Assembly: GCA_030549175.1 (NCBI GenBank)
Contig: JAUKUA010000002.1
Span: 2,356,001 to 2,420,000, forward strand
Source of the DNA: Lasiosphaeris hirsuta
Lineage: Eukaryota > Ascomycota > Sordariomycetes > Sordariales > Lasiosphaeriaceae
Direction: 5' to 3'
Length of the DNA: 64,000 nucleotides
In this document: one piece after another, positions 1 to 12,029 of the stretch
Layout of the letters: each line of letters begins with the position of its first letter
Position numbering within the stretch: position 1 is the first letter of the stretch
Translations under genes and position numbers: made by a program
The notes under the pieces: generated by a model
What the model was told of the DNA's origin: nothing
Databases searched by the model: none
What the model saw: only the letters and a program-made list of their open reading frames with translations

Positions 1-185
1 AGCGAATGCGCTTGCTAGTTTAAAATTCAATTCAGCACTTTCACTTGAGGAACCTGTCACAACGCAATTTGAAGCAGCAGCGACGACGTGTGATTTCCTT
101 CTCTGCCCAAAAGCCCCTCTTACAACAGTATTGAGTAGCGCTCCTGAGAACATTATTAGCTCTAACCACATAACGTGGTGAGAAA

Positions 186-1450
186 ATGTCGGGCAGCGGA
201 AAGAGGAAGGACGCGCCGGCTGACGGAGGAGGGCGAGACGGTAGTAAGAAGAAAAAGGTAAACATTCCTCATTTTTAAACATATGTTTTGGCATATGCTA
301 GTTTGGGCAGCCGCATTAAATCTGTCACCCTTCCCAACACGGCAAAAGTTAGCGAGCAAAGAATGTCGGTTGCACGGGAACCTCGAGTTGCTAACTCGTC
401 TGGTTTAAAGACAGGAAATGCCGGCAAATGGAAGACTGCCCACCAGCAAGCCAAGCAGGCGGGCACCCTCCAAGCAGGAGACCAGGGCATTTGGGTGACG
501 TGTGCCCGACATCAGGAAGCCAAAGCATCCAGAGAGATCAGCCTAGTGTTTTCCGAGGTTTGCTTTACCCTGTCCGCCCTTTCTGGAACCTCACTGCTCA
601 CTGGCTTTAGTATGCTGAGAAGCTTTACGGCATCATGGACAAGGGAGACACGGACTCCAACGATGGTGATATCGACGATCTCGAAGCCTCGATTCAAAAG
701 GAGGTAGATGCCCTAAAGGCGAAGGGCAAGGCTGATGGTGGTGAGGAGCGTATCTTCACGCCCATGACAATGAATGTCGATTGTCTGTTGTTCTTCAAGA
801 CAAGGGCACCCGTCGAGCCAGTCGCCTTTGTAAAACGCATCTGCGCTGATGCCAAAGCAGGGGACTCGGGACAGCTAAAATGTCGCTACGTAAATCGACT
901 TACACCGGTGGTGATTATGGGCAAGGCAACCGGGGAGGGCTTGGTTGAGGTGGCCAAGAAGGCTCTCGCTCCCTTCTTTGAGTTTGCTAGCAAACCCGAC
1001 AGCGCGGTCTCTGGAGGAGAGAGAGTAGAGGGCAGCCCTGAGAGCAAGGGATCATCGGTAAGTGCACCACTGTTGCCTTCAATCTCACTCATCGGTGCTA
1101 AGCAGAACCTCAGTTCGCGATCCGGCCAACAATGCGCAACCACAACACACTGAAGAGAGACTTTGTGATCAACACGGTTGCGAGCCTGATCAACCAAGAC
1201 CGACACAAGGTCAACCTGACGTCGCCTGATAAGGTGATCCTCATCGACATATACCAGGTAAATCACGAAGCCCGTTCCATTTTGCCGAAAGGGGTCCCTA
1301 ACATAACAACAGTCGACATGCGGAATGAGTGTTGTGGATGGCGATTGGGATGGCCTCAAGCGGTACAACCTCTCGGAGCTTTACACACAAGCAATGAAAA
1401 GCAGCGGCGATTCGCGTGTCAACACAGCCGAGAATGCGAAGGAGCACTGA
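186..1450 (+). CDS. TAN1: TAN1-type tRNA acetylation cofactor (THUMP domain)
   Basis: Five exons: 186-257, 411-557, 611-1057, 1114-1257, 1313-1450; 315 aa, all junctions phase 0. The frames join cleanly and intron 1 has a CTAAC branch site just before its acceptor. Family knowledge: Tan1/THUMPD1 binds tRNA and works with the Kre33/NAT10 acetyltransferase to form N4-acetylcytidine at position 12 of tRNA-Ser and tRNA-Leu. Seen: a Lys-rich N-terminus (KKKK ending exon 1), the conserved GIWVTCARHQE segment near residue 60, and a THUMP domain at about residues 125-275 with FAIRPTMRNHNTLKR (about 223-237) and STCGMSVVDGDW (271 on), both hallmarks of the family. The start was chosen because it is the first ATG and leads directly into the Lys-rich tail typical of the family. 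Nothing broken. The next gene is 2.5 kb downstream on the same strand. Confidence 0.93.
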
Positions 1451-3954
1451 CCATGTCTGCTACTCAATACTTGAAAAGGGCCTCCATGCGAGGGATGTGG
1501 AGCCCGAAGTGGCCGTTGACGGCTAAAGCAAGGAACCCACACGCATCTGCCCAACTTGGAAGAGGCAAGCGAGCGTTTTCGGAACCTAGCGGGGCAGTTT
1601 TGGGTTCTGTTTCGCCCCGTTGGCTGGCGGTGCTAGGCTTGCAGCATGATGGGTGATGGGCCGGGGATATATGGTGGATGGGAATCCGAGCATTGCGGTT
1701 CGCCCAGGACCGAGATGCAGCGCTGCCACCTCCCTGTGGAGAGTGGTTAGGGGTGCTACGCTAAGCCCTATTCCAGCTAATTTTGACGAGTGCACCCACC
1801 AATAATCAAATGCCGTCTCCAGATCCCCGTTGTAACGACAAAGACCCCCATGTGGCCCGTGTCTAGCGCTGCTCTACGGTGGGTGATCGAGGCCGGGCCC
1901 AGCGAGGCGGACCCTGGACCTAACCCCCGGATTCTTTTTTTCGCCGCCTCAACGTCGCCATGGTCTGTGTTGAACGCCATGCCGGGGACCGGCACTGAAG
2001 AGCCCCGCACCCGTTGATAGCTCCTATCTTTTTGTGAACGGGAGGTGTAGTGTAAGGAAATGTGTGCGCGTTGATGTAATCAGGGGCTAAGTGTTGTTTA
2101 CCCAAAGAGGCAGAGCCAACCAGCCGTCATGCTGCAGGTATTAACAGCAAGGTTGATGTTACTATACCCAAGCCAGATATTTTTTGCGAGCGGAACTTGG
2201 AACTTGGGGTCGCCCCTTAACCAAAACCTGGAGCGAGTCGACTGAGCTCACGCCCCTCTCCACGTGGAGCCATCGCGTTTCCGTCGACGGGGTTTCGAGG
2301 GTCTTGCCGGTTCTCGCTTACTATGGCCAATCACCTAACTCCCGGCTCGCTTGTCGATACGCCTCGCTCGAACTGCTCCAGCCAATTCCTGGCGCGAAAC
2401 TCCATTTTTGGACGATTACTTGCAGCACCGAACACGAAAAGGCAGCTCTGGAAACTCTGGCGAATTCCACGGCACCCGCGTCCTGCGGCTTGCGTAGCTG
2501 CTCCTGATCCCTCTCACGCCTGACCTGATAGTGCCTGATCTAAGAGCAGCATTGAATATTTGCGCGACCCTCAGACCTTCCAAGCGCGTTAGGACGGCCG
2601 TCACCTTCCGGATTGATTCCCATTGCAACGCCTTGCTCGCAAGATTTTGCAGTTGAGCGGTCAACGACGCATTTCCCCAGCTGCCATGCAACCCCTGCGA
2701 ATATTGATCGCACGCAATGCCACCCTTCCCCGGGGCCTTTCTGAATCATGACGTCTCTGCCCAGTCCTGCGGATGGCGGGTGGCTTCGGGCTGTCATTTC
2801 GAGACACGGCACCCATCTAACGGGTACTGTGCAAGCACGCTGCAACCACTCTGTCTTATTGCAAGCCGCTGTCTCGCAGCCAAAAGTTCCAATATTGCTC
2901 ATCCAGACTTGTCCAAGGCGCGGCTGCGTCGCGACTTCGTGCCGCGCGGATGCAATCAACAGGCCACTACCACCACACTGACTTCGTCGTAGTGTAAGAA
3001 GACTAACAGTGAGCTTGCGGTTGTAATGGATATTACAAGTACACCTGTCCAGGCCCGGTTTCTTCCTGTGCAAGGCGGCCGGCCGGTAAGCCGATCTATC
3101 TCACCCGGAGTACCAACTCCGTTGTTTGTCAGTAGCCCGCCTTCCTGCTCGCTACCCACGGCGTCCCATTCGCCAACCCAGCCGTCGCTCCACGGTGCGG
3201 CTTCTTGGCAAGCATATCTCTTGACATCCAGGCGCGGCTGTATCTTTGAGGCAGCCTCCATTGCGGCCCGCCATCTCGTGGACGTACGCGTCGAGACGGG
3301 CACCTCTGGCGAAACTGGCCGGGGCCGACAGGAGATCGCTAGCTATTGCGCGATGCGGTAAGGCAGGGCTCCATTCAGGGGGTACTGTTTCCTTTGGTCC
3401 AGATTTATACTCCGGATATACAACTACGAATATGGGTCCAGTACGGAGTACCCACATTCCACTCTACATTACCGAGCCATTGTCCATAATGTTTCCCTAA
3501 ACAACAGGGCTCCATGGCTCCCAACCCATGCCACTGCCCCGGCGGGCGCCGCCATGTATGCACCCATCTCATGGTTAACCCAAGCCGCCAATTCCACAGC
3601 TAGCATACGCTAAATAGCACCTGCATCCTGCCACTTGACGCCACCGTTGTTTGGGGCCACAGCCATTACCCCTTTGATGTCTTCGTTACCGAAAAGGCGG
3701 ACTACCTGCATCATTCATTGGCATATTTTAGTGTAGAAAATGTAGACTTATATCTCTCCCGTTCAGCCGCCACATGGTGAGTGGCTCCCCATCAGCTCCT
3801 TCAGACTCCCGTGGTCCTATTTACCACACGGTTTTCCAACAAAGCCATATCTTGTATCCCAGTCCAGCATCCCAAAATCAAGTAACGCCCGCCCGTCGTC
3901 CGGTCTCGCGCCCCTCCCGAACCCTTCTTGCCACCTTCCTTGTGCACCCAGGCC
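1451..3954. other. intergenic, no gene supported
   Basis: About 2.5 kb between TAN1 and the APH-like gene. Open frames here are short, overlap on both strands and lack family motifs or splice-consistent continuation. No tRNA, repeat or AT-rich RIP-like tract seen. It probably holds the TAN1 3' end and the long upstream region of the next gene. Confidence 0.5.
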
Positions 3955-5343
3955 ATGTGCCGTCCGCCCCCGGAGGAGTCAGTCCGGGCCGTCCTCGGCC
4001 GGACCCTTCTGCCCCATATCTCGGTCGAAAAGGTACAAGCCGTGTTCTCACTGAGGCTCCCGAGGATATACGATATCATTACCTCCGATGGCCGGTCCCT
4101 GCAGCTCGTTCTCGAGCCGCCCTCTATGCTGCGGCTGTTGAGGTTTGAGAGGCCTATGGTTGAGGCCGAGACGGTGGTAGTGCGGTGGATCCGGGAGATG
4201 GTCGAGAAAGATGAGGCGGGTGTCGACAGCAGCGTCTCAGGGATCAGAAAGGGACCCCTGGTGACAGAAACAGGGAGCCCCGACGGCTCCGAAGCAGATC
4301 TCGACCTCCTTTCGCTCGTGCCCACACTCGTACAGTCCTCGCCAAGTCCAGCCAACGAGCTCAAGTCGGCTTACAGCTTCTTCAAACCCGTCCGCGGCAC
4401 GCCCCTATCTCTCATACCAGGGGGGCGGTTACCCCCACCAGACCGCCAGCCCATCTACAGACAGACAGGTCGGCTCATCCGCCGGCTGGCCCGGCTCACG
4501 TCGCCGACAGGCAAGTTCGGGCCCGCCGCGGCAGTAGTTTCCGTGCAATCAGCCCCTCATGGTTACCAGCATCTGGGGGTGGTGACCGACACGTGGGTCG
4601 TGGCGTTCCAGTCGATGCTGGAGGGTATTCTGCGGGACGGAGAGGATATGGGCGTGACCATACCGTACGCAGCTGTGCGGAGAAACTTTCGGCGGTTTAG
4701 CCATGTGCTGGACTCGGTCACCGTGCCGAGGTTGGTGGTGCTGGACGGTGCTGAAGAGGGGAATGTTTTGGTGCGTGGCTCGGGTAGCGTAAGAGGGGAG
4801 CTGGATGGGGCGGAGTCGGTGACAAGAGACGATACATCCGACACGGCAAGTGCTGCTGCTAATGGGTCTGTAGAGGTGAAGCCGTCTGGTGAATCAAGCC
4901 TAGACGTCTGCGGCCTGCTAGGCTGGAGCAATTGTGTGTTTGGGGATCCGTTGCTGACGAATGTCTTTGGAGATGGGGCATCGATCGGGTTTTTGGAAGG
5001 GTTCAACGGTACAGATGCCGTCGCGGAAGCGGGCACACCAGGTTTCCGACTGAGCAGGACTCTCGTGGAAGGGACTGACACTGCGGGTGTTCGGCTGCTG
5101 TTATACCGGGTATATCATTCAGTAGTCTGTGTCGTTAGAGAGTTTTACAGGCCTGGGATCAACAGTACCAGGCGGGAGCTCGAGGCGAGAAAGAGGCTGA
5201 ACGAGGTCCTAGCGAAGCTAGGGGAGATCTATGATGATCCAAAACGAAGTCACCGGCGGCCGAGTGGCGAGATGTCCCCCGCCAAGAGAATCAAGCCCAA
5301 CGAAGAAGGGCCGGTAGCTAGAAAGGGGTTGACATTACAATAG
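3955..5343 (+). CDS. APH-fold protein with degenerate kinase motifs
   Basis: Single exon, 462 aa from the ATG at 3955. The frame is open 27 nt further upstream but has no ATG there. The layout resembles fungal aminoglycoside-phosphotransferase-like proteins: an N-terminal lobe with a LRLLRFERPMVEAETVVVRW segment (about 60-85), a hinge-like FFKPVRGTPLS (about 143), then VPRLVVLDGAEEGNVLV (about 259) where the catalytic HxD...N loop is expected, and LLGWSNCVFGDPL (about 321) where the metal-binding (I)DW...GDP segment is expected. The catalytic-loop His is Val, the spacing to the Asn is one residue longer than usual, and the Asp before the Trp is Gly. So the fold looks kept but activity is doubtful. 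The C-terminus is basic (SPAKRIKP, possible NLS). It converges on ECD, 261 bp away. The family call rests on pattern only; substrate and role are unknown. Confidence 0.72.
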   Translation: MCRPPPEESVRAVLGRTLLPHISVEKVQAVFSLRLPRIYDIITSDGRSLQLVLEPPSMLRLLRFERPMVEAETVVVRWIREMVEKDEAGVDSSVSGIRKGPLVTETGSPDGSEADLDLLSLVPTLVQSSPSPANELKSAYSFFKPVRGTPLSLIPGGRLPPPDRQPIYRQTGRLIRRLARLTSPTGKFGPAAAVVSVQSAPHGYQHLGVVTDTWVVAFQSMLEGILRDGEDMGVTIPYAAVRRNFRRFSHVLDSVTVPRLVVLDGAEEGNVLVRGSGSVRGELDGAESVTRDDTSDTASAAANGSVEVKPSGESSLDVCGLLGWSNCVFGDPLLTNVFGDGASIGFLEGFNGTDAVAEAGTPGFRLSRTLVEGTDTAGVRLLLYRVYHSVVCVVREFYRPGINSTRRELEARKRLNEVLAKLGEIYDDPKRSHRRPSGEMSPAKRIKPNEEGPVARKGLTLQ

Positions 5344-5376
5344 CAATGCAAGACCTCTCAACATGAATACTGCTTG

Positions 5377-5378
<2 letters not shown>

Positions 5379-5415
<37 letters not shown>
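5379..5415. repeat. 37-nt poly(A) homopolymer
   Basis: An uninterrupted run of 37 A lies between the stop codons of two convergent genes (5343 and 5605). It is 36 nt past the APH-like stop. It could be an expanded mononucleotide repeat or a retroposition relic; no recognisable element adjoins it. Confidence 0.95.
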
Positions 5416-5416
<1 letters not shown>

Positions 5417-5604
5417 ACCACGTCATATCTTGGGGAGCTAGGGTGATGGATGGGTACGACTGCTGAAGTCGTAAAGTCAAGCAAGCCTCTTGCAACACAA
5501 AGTAATGTGCCACCGAAAGAGCGTCGCCTGGGGCTTGGCTGTGGGAGGCATCATACACAGCTGGCCTCTCTCCAAGCTTTTCCAAGTGCATGAGTAGGCA
5601 TATC

Positions 5605-7628
5605 CTATACATGGTCCTCGTCTGACTCTCCCTCGTCCCGTGGTAATGACACACCCATAAGACCCAGAAGGTTACCAGCAGGACCGGCCATACCTGCCTG
5701 GCTCTTGAAACTTTCCAGTAGGTTTTTGGCAAGGTTGTAGTCGATGTCCACCGCCTCATCTTCCCCTTCATTGTCGAGATGCTTTTCCACATCTTCGCCT
5801 GCTGCTGAGATTCCTTTGTCTTTGCCTGCTTTAGCCAGGATAGTAGGGGGGGGGTTAGAAGGCTGCTCTAGCGACAATGCACCGTGTTTATTCAGCTCGG
5901 ACTCCATTTGCGCCATAAGCTTGCGAATTTCTTCATCTTCGTCATCCTCCTCCGAACCGGACACGTTGTCGTCTCCGCGGTCACTCTTATCCGCTGGCCG
6001 ATTACCCTTATTTTGGCTGGTATCTTCCTCTGGTAGACCCATCATCTCCCTCATCATCCTGGAGAACTGCTCTTCATCAAAGCCGACCTCCTTGTCCTCA
6101 TCCTCACTGGCATCGCCCTCTTCGCTGTCATCGCTATCATCATCGTCCTCGTCCATTTCATCGAACTCGGCCCCTTCGATACCAGCCCCTTCGTCGTTGA
6201 GAAAGGCCTCGAACCGGGACACAATCTTTGTCAAGTCCGCTTGAGTATTAGCATCGCCAAAACCAGCACCCTTGGCCGCATCCTTGTTAAGGCCGTTCGC
6301 GCCATCGAGCTGCTGTTCAAAGTCACGGTAGTCGATATCCATCCAAGAGTCATCATTTTCGCGCTCGACATCCTTCCACGCCCTGATATCGTCATCCGAG
6401 GGCAGCGTCGAGTCCCCGTCTTCCTCCAAGTCTTTCAGAAGAAGAGCTACTTCCCGTGCCACTCGATTATCGCTTTTTTCTGCGTTCCTCGCTGAAATCT
6501 CTAAGCCCGTAGTGATCTTCATGCCTAGTTCAAGACGAGCTAGTTTCTGCTCAGCCTCTTTAGTCCCCGTGGCTACCTCAAGCTCTCCTGCATTAATAAG
6601 GCTGCTCCATGCCAGCAAGGGGTCGAATCTTTGGGACTTGAGCTGAGCGTAGAGGACCCTGGTGAATCGGACGCTGACGGTAACTAGATCTCGTGGCGGG
6701 AAAAGAAGGGCCTGCGAGGAAGATAGGAATGGTTTAAGCGTGAGGGGGTCTCGGAGATAGAAGGCTTCCGTAGCCGGGGCGATGGCCTTTGGTCTTGCAT
6801 GCAGGATGTATGCCGCCCTCCGAGGTAGAGTCACCAGCGAGTGGTGCATGAAGTCTGTTATCTGACCGGGGTACTTTTCTAACCGGTAAAGCGCTTCCGC
6901 CTCGACAAAGGTTGAGTGAATAAGAGTGTCTGGAGCTGACTCTATGATGGCGAGTGCGTTCTGAAGAGACAGAGACTTCGACATCGCTACCCCAGCGACT
7001 GTCTGTAGTGGGATGATGCGCAGCTTGCCTTCGTGGATCCAAACTCGGTTGCTGTCGTTCTCGGGGCTTAGCCATTTGGGTAGAACCTTTGCGGCCTCAA
7101 CCAAGAGGAACTCGCCGTCGCTATCGGACACTCGAATCCAGAGTTGAGGGAATGACTTGCTCAATTCTCGGAGTAGGTAGACGATGAGCCACTCATCCTC
7201 GACGTTATCTCCATAGTTGGTTGTACCATGAAGGTAGATCAGCCCTGTTTTATGCCATCAGAAAAATGAAGACTGAAGCTCGGAGAAAGTGTGCTGGTGC
7301 AGGGTAATGGAACATAATTCCCAGGTTCAATATTTGCCGGTGATGGTATATTTGGACCTCACGATTGCAGAGGCCAAGGAGACATCCCGGCAAGTATAAA
7401 CTCACCTTCTTTTATTTTTGTTTCAAGTTGGAACGCCTGGCGCTGCCAGACGTAGTCTTTGGTAAGCTCATCGGCCATCTTCACGGCAGCCCTCCGGATA
7501 GCCTCCAAGCTCGTAAGGCTCTTGTCACCCATGAGAAAGAGCATGTAGTCAACGCAGTCTTCGGGAAGTCTCATCCGGAAGCCATCGAAGGCCTCGTCCC
7601 CGGGCCGCGGCTCTTTTGAAGAATCCAT
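5605..7628 (-). CDS. ECD: Ecdysoneless/SGT1 family protein
   Basis: Two exons on the minus strand: 7628-7406 and 7244-5605; 620 aa. The 161-nt intron has a GTGAGT donor and CAG acceptor and joins in phase 1 to give KEGLIYLHGTTNYGDNVEDE. Family knowledge: ECD (fungal SGT1, unrelated to the Hsp90 co-chaperone Sgt1) is a conserved eukaryotic factor linked to pre-mRNA splicing and snRNP assembly through Prp8 and R2TP, and to transcription of glycolytic genes in yeast. Seen: the family N-terminus with LPEDCVDYMLFLM, then WIRVSDSDGEFLLVEAA and KVLPKWL, VWIHEGKLRIIP, and a long acidic C-terminal half rich in Asp/Glu/Ser runs (about residues 330-600). The start is the first in-frame ATG; the longer frame upstream begins only with TTG. 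It is divergent from SMC6 across 693 bp. Confidence 0.9.
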
Positions 7629-8321
7629 CGGTTGAGGTGGTTCGGTCGTTTTTGCTGTAAATTTCTGGAGGCACGCCTTCCGCTTGAGATCCAAACCTGA
7701 ATAGCTTTAAATCAAGTTTTTTTGGCCTGACCACTGACACAGACACCTGCCGACAGGAGACCGGGCAGTTGTCAGGTAGGGAGCATAAGGGAATGTTGCT
7801 GAGCTTTGCGCCGCTACTAGTACCTCACCATTCCACTAACGACACTCAACCCTCCATTCGACCAAAACCCACTTCCGAGTTTCCACAGGCTACCTTTGAC
7901 ATTTCTCATTTCATGGGAATATACAGGTTTGAGAAAATCGACATATTTTTTTGTTCAGCGGACGTATTCGATAGCGGGGTTTGCCAAAACACGTTCCAAT
8001 TTGGCCGTCTGCAAAGTGGGGTTTGACCAGTCAGGTAACCCCGCGTGGCTTGCTGACTGCACTGACCTCAGAGTGGATTGTGTTTCTGCGACGCGTCCCG
8101 CCTGAGATGGAAAGCGCGCTACTAGATTGAAAAGTTGTTTGCCCTGGCTTGTTCCTGTTCCTGGACCACGCACTTCACTTCCCCGACCCACGAACCTTGG
8201 CGAGGCATATGCTCTCCACTCTGACATTTCGACTCGCCGTCCCTGCTTCTCCTTCCACTACATATCGAGCTGCGAGTTATTCTTAGGTTGTTTCCCCACC
8301 AGACAATCGCGAGCCCACGCG
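7629..8321. promoter_or_regulatory. divergent promoter region of ECD and SMC6
   Basis: 693 bp between two divergent start codons. It contains an ACGCGT palindrome at 8091-8096, the MluI cell-cycle box recognised by MBF in other fungi, about 230 bp upstream of the SMC6 ATG. No other element identified. Confidence 0.5.
8091..8096. promoter_or_regulatory. candidate MCB element (ACGCGT) upstream of SMC6
   Basis: An exact ACGCGT palindrome lies 226 bp before the SMC6 start codon. In yeasts MBF binds this element in DNA replication and repair genes. A single 6-bp match can occur by chance, so this is only suggestive. Confidence 0.35.
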
Positions 8322-11300
8322 ATGCCTGGGAGGACGATTAATAACCTCGAGGCTGAGTCCTCCAGGAAGCGACCACGGATCGTGAGTGCCGACGAGGATG
8401 ACGACGAGCAGATTATCGAAGTGCGAGAGGCTCGTTCAAGTCTTCGTGCTGACACTGTAAGTTCCCCCTTAGACATGCCTACATACAATATATATCCCTA
8501 ACATGGCGTAGCGAAAACGAGTTCGCGTCTCAGGTACCGAGTCTTTCAAGGATGCTCGTCGATCGATCCGCGAGTCAACGCCGGATAACTCCCATATCGA
8601 CGATGATGCCAACGGAGCTGACGATGGAGGAGCCCATTCAAACTCGGACTCTCCTCTTAAAACGCAATATGAGGTAATGCGAGACGGCAACTTTGACCAC
8701 CTCCGGCACGAAGTTGTCGACGACCAACGAGCAACCCAGAGGCTTCGTTTCCGCCCTAACCTACTGGGGGACAATGCCATCGCCGATAATGGTATCATTG
8801 AGAGCATCACATGCGTCAACTTTATGTGCCATCAGCGTTTGCACTGCGAACTTGGCCCGCTCCTCAACTTTATCGTGGGTGAGAATGGAAGTGGCAAGAG
8901 CGCCATTTTGACGGCAATCACACTCTGCCTTGGCGGCAAGGCGAGCTCCACCAACCGTGGAGGAAGCCTGAAGAGCTTCGTCAAGGAGGGTTGTGAACGT
9001 GCGGTACTGTCGGTCAAAATCAAGAACCAAGGTCAGGATGCGTACAAGCACGATATTTACGGGGATTCTATTGTTGTCGAACGCCATTTCTCCAAGACGG
9101 GGAGCAGTGGCTTCAAGATCAAAACTGAAATGGGCCAGACATATTCGACCAAGAAACAGGAGGTTGAGGAAATTGTCGAATACTACGCCCTCCAAGTCGA
9201 CAATCCGCTTAACGTTCTCTCCCAGGACAATGCTCGGCAGTTTTTGAACGCTTCAACCAAAACCCAAAAATACAAGTTCTTTATTGAGGGCGTGCAGCTA
9301 CAGCAACTGGACAACGACTACAGGCTCATATCCGAGAGCCTAGAGCAAATGAAGGCCAAGATACCCGAGCAAGAGGACCGGGTCAAGCGTGCCAAGGTGG
9401 TCTTGGACAAGGCGAAGCAGAAGAAAGAAGCCGCCGAGGGCCACCGGCAAATTCGCCTGAAGTACAGAATGCTACGTAACCAATTGGTCTGGGCACGGGT
9501 CGCAGATGAGGAGGCCGACCTGGCCAAAAAGAAAGAGAAGGTAGCGGAGGCTGAAGCTGCGATCGCTGAAGCAGAGCGAGTGTCGGCGGAAAAGAAAGAA
9601 TCACTCCGCTTGGCCGACGAAAAGATCGATCGCGCTATGGAAGCGATCAAGAATGCGGAGACAGATATAGGAGAGGTTCAGCAAAAGGCAGAAGAAGCCA
9701 GCGAGGTTTTTAAGCGCTTGCGTGATGAGATCCAGCGAGTTATCGTCGATGAGCGGGAAGCTCATCAGCGGCTGAAGAATGCCGCTGATAATCTGAAGGA
9801 CATCAAGCAAAAGGTTGCTGTCGAGGAGGAGCACCTCAAAGATTCCAATGGAGAGGCGCATTCTTTGATGCTTCGGCAATCCAAGGATGCAAGGAAAAGG
9901 ATAGAGGACATCGGCAAGGAGATTGATCACAACAAGAAGCAAGGGCCGGAGCTCGCCAAACGCCAAGATGAGGTGAGGGGGTTATTGGCGAAAATTGAGG
10001 GCGAGACTCAGCAAAAGCGAAAGGAAATTGACTCGGTTGAGACAGCCATCAGGGAACTAGAACAAAAAAGCGGGAGCCCTTTTGATGGATATGAGGCCGG
10101 GATGTCCAACCTCGTCAGAGCAATCGACAACGAGCGCAGGTTCGAGAACAAACCCATTGGGCCACTAGGGGCTCACATACAGTTATTGAAGCCCGAGTGG
10201 GGGTCTATCTTGGAACAGACAATGGGCAACAATCTCAACGGGTTTATCGTCACGAGCAAGCGCGACCAGAAGCTTCTCTTCGAGTTGATCGATCGGTTCA
10301 AGCTCAGGCAGTGTCCAGTGCTCCTTGGTAACGGCCATCGCCTTGACCTGAGTGGCAAAGAGCCCGACGAGTCGTTCGACACAATTCTCCGCACGCTGAA
10401 GATTGACAATCATCTTGTTCGGGATCAGCTTGTTCTCCACCACACGATTGAGCAGATTATTTTGATCTCAGAACGCGTCAAAGCTCAAGATGTCATGTTT
10501 GACGGCCCAGTGCCGCGGAACGTCAAGGCCTGCCTGACAATCCAGGACGGCGGACGCGGCCAAGGTCTCCGGTTGGTGGAAAACAATGGCAACATTTCCA
10601 CCACGCCCATTGGGCGCGGCCAGTTCAGCGGGAGACCGCGCTTGAAGGCAGACTCGGGGTCCCAACTTGCTTTTCATAGGGAATCGCTGCGTAATCTGCA
10701 GACCGAATACCTGACAATCGATAGCGAGAAGCGACGCCTGCAACAAGAATCTCAACGCCTAAAAAACGACGTAAATAAGTGGAAGAAGGACCAGGACAAT
10801 CTCGAGAGGAAACAGAGGCATGCCCAGGTTGCTGCCGACAAGATTGAGGAAGAGCTGGACAAATTCGAAGGTACCGACGGTCGATTACAGGGTCTACAAG
10901 TGCAGCTGGAGGAATGCATATCGCAAGAGAAGCATCACGGCATGCAGTACGGCGCTCTTGCTAGCAAAAAAGAGGAGAAGAATGCCGAGGTTGAGGGAGC
11001 CCGGGAGAGGTCCAGGTTGGCCAAGGCCCAATTTAGAGAGGTTGAGGCGCGTCTTGTCAAAGCTGAAGACAAGTGCAAGCGGCTCAAAGACGCTCGCCAC
11101 ATCGTTCTTACCGAGGTGAATGAAGCTGTCGTACGCGTCGATCTGTGCAAGGAAGAGATGGCCAGGTTTTTGGGAAAGGTTGAAAGACAGGAGGTGTTCC
11201 TAGCCGGTGCCATTGCGCAATCCCTTCCTGTTTCGGGGGGGCAGCGCATAGAGGTTCCTGAAAGAGAAACCAGCCAGAGCCTGGAGAGAAAATACCACGC

Positions 11301-12029
11301 TCTCGAACAGCGACTCAAGGAGGGAGAAGCTCGGCTCGGCCAAGACAAAGATATTTTCGAATTAGTCACTCAGGCTACCAAAGACTACGAAAAGGTGGTT
11401 ACAGATTTGAAATCCATTCAGGAAGTGAATCAGGGTCTTCATAACACTCTGAAGCTACGTCTTGAGAAATGGAGGAAGTTTCAGCGATATATATCCTCTC
11501 AATCTCGCGCCAACTTCATATACCTGCTCAGCGAGCGTGGCTTCAGGGGTAAGCTGCTCCTTGACCATGAGCGAAAGGCCTTGGACCTTCAGGTCGAGCC
11601 GGACCAGACAGAGAAGAGGGCAGTCGGGCGGAATACCAAGACTCTTTCCGGCGGCGAAAAGTCTTTTTCGTCAATTTGCTTGCTTCTCGCTATCTGGGAG
11701 GCAATGGGGTCCCCACTGAGATGCCTGGATGAGTTCGATGTCTTCATGGACAATGTAAACCGAGCTATCAGCACCAATATGCTGGTGAGTTATCCGACCC
11801 GCGTCGTGCCAGACAGAGGCTAATATTTCACAGATTACCGCGGCTCGTCGTTCCGTTAATCGTCAGTACATCTTCATCACGCCAAATGCAATTGAAGGTA
11901 GAAATACGCTGGACAAGGACGTCAAAATCATTCGGTTCGTGTTCCCATCGTCTACGGCTGTGACCTCACACTAACGATCGATCCATTAGGCTCACTGATC
12001 CCCGTCAACGGACATTGGCAGACCACTGA
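8322..12029 (+). CDS. SMC6: SMC6, structural maintenance of chromosomes subunit
   Basis: Four exons: 8322-8456, 8512-11784, 11834-11934, 11990-12029; 1182 aa. Family knowledge: Smc6 pairs with Smc5 and Nse proteins in a nuclear ATPase complex for homologous recombination and stalled-fork repair. Seen: a disordered acidic N-terminus; Walker A GENGSGKS at about 168-175; NPLNVLSQDNARQFL shortly after, a Smc6-specific variant that separates it from Smc5 and the cohesin/condensin SMCs; a long coiled coil; a hinge at about 590-740 (IGPLGAHIQLLKPEW); a second coiled coil; signature LSGGEK at about 1090; Walker B CLDEFDVF near 1116. The last two small exons give the family ending IIRLTDPRQRTLADH. All catalytic motifs are intact. 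The ACGCGT box upstream suggests G1/S-regulated transcription (inference). It converges on COQ9. Confidence 0.96.

Noticed and set aside
2540..3073. 177-codon minus-strand open frame
   Set aside because: No family motif; opposed by plus-strand frames of comparable length; typical chance frame in GC-rich intergenic DNA.
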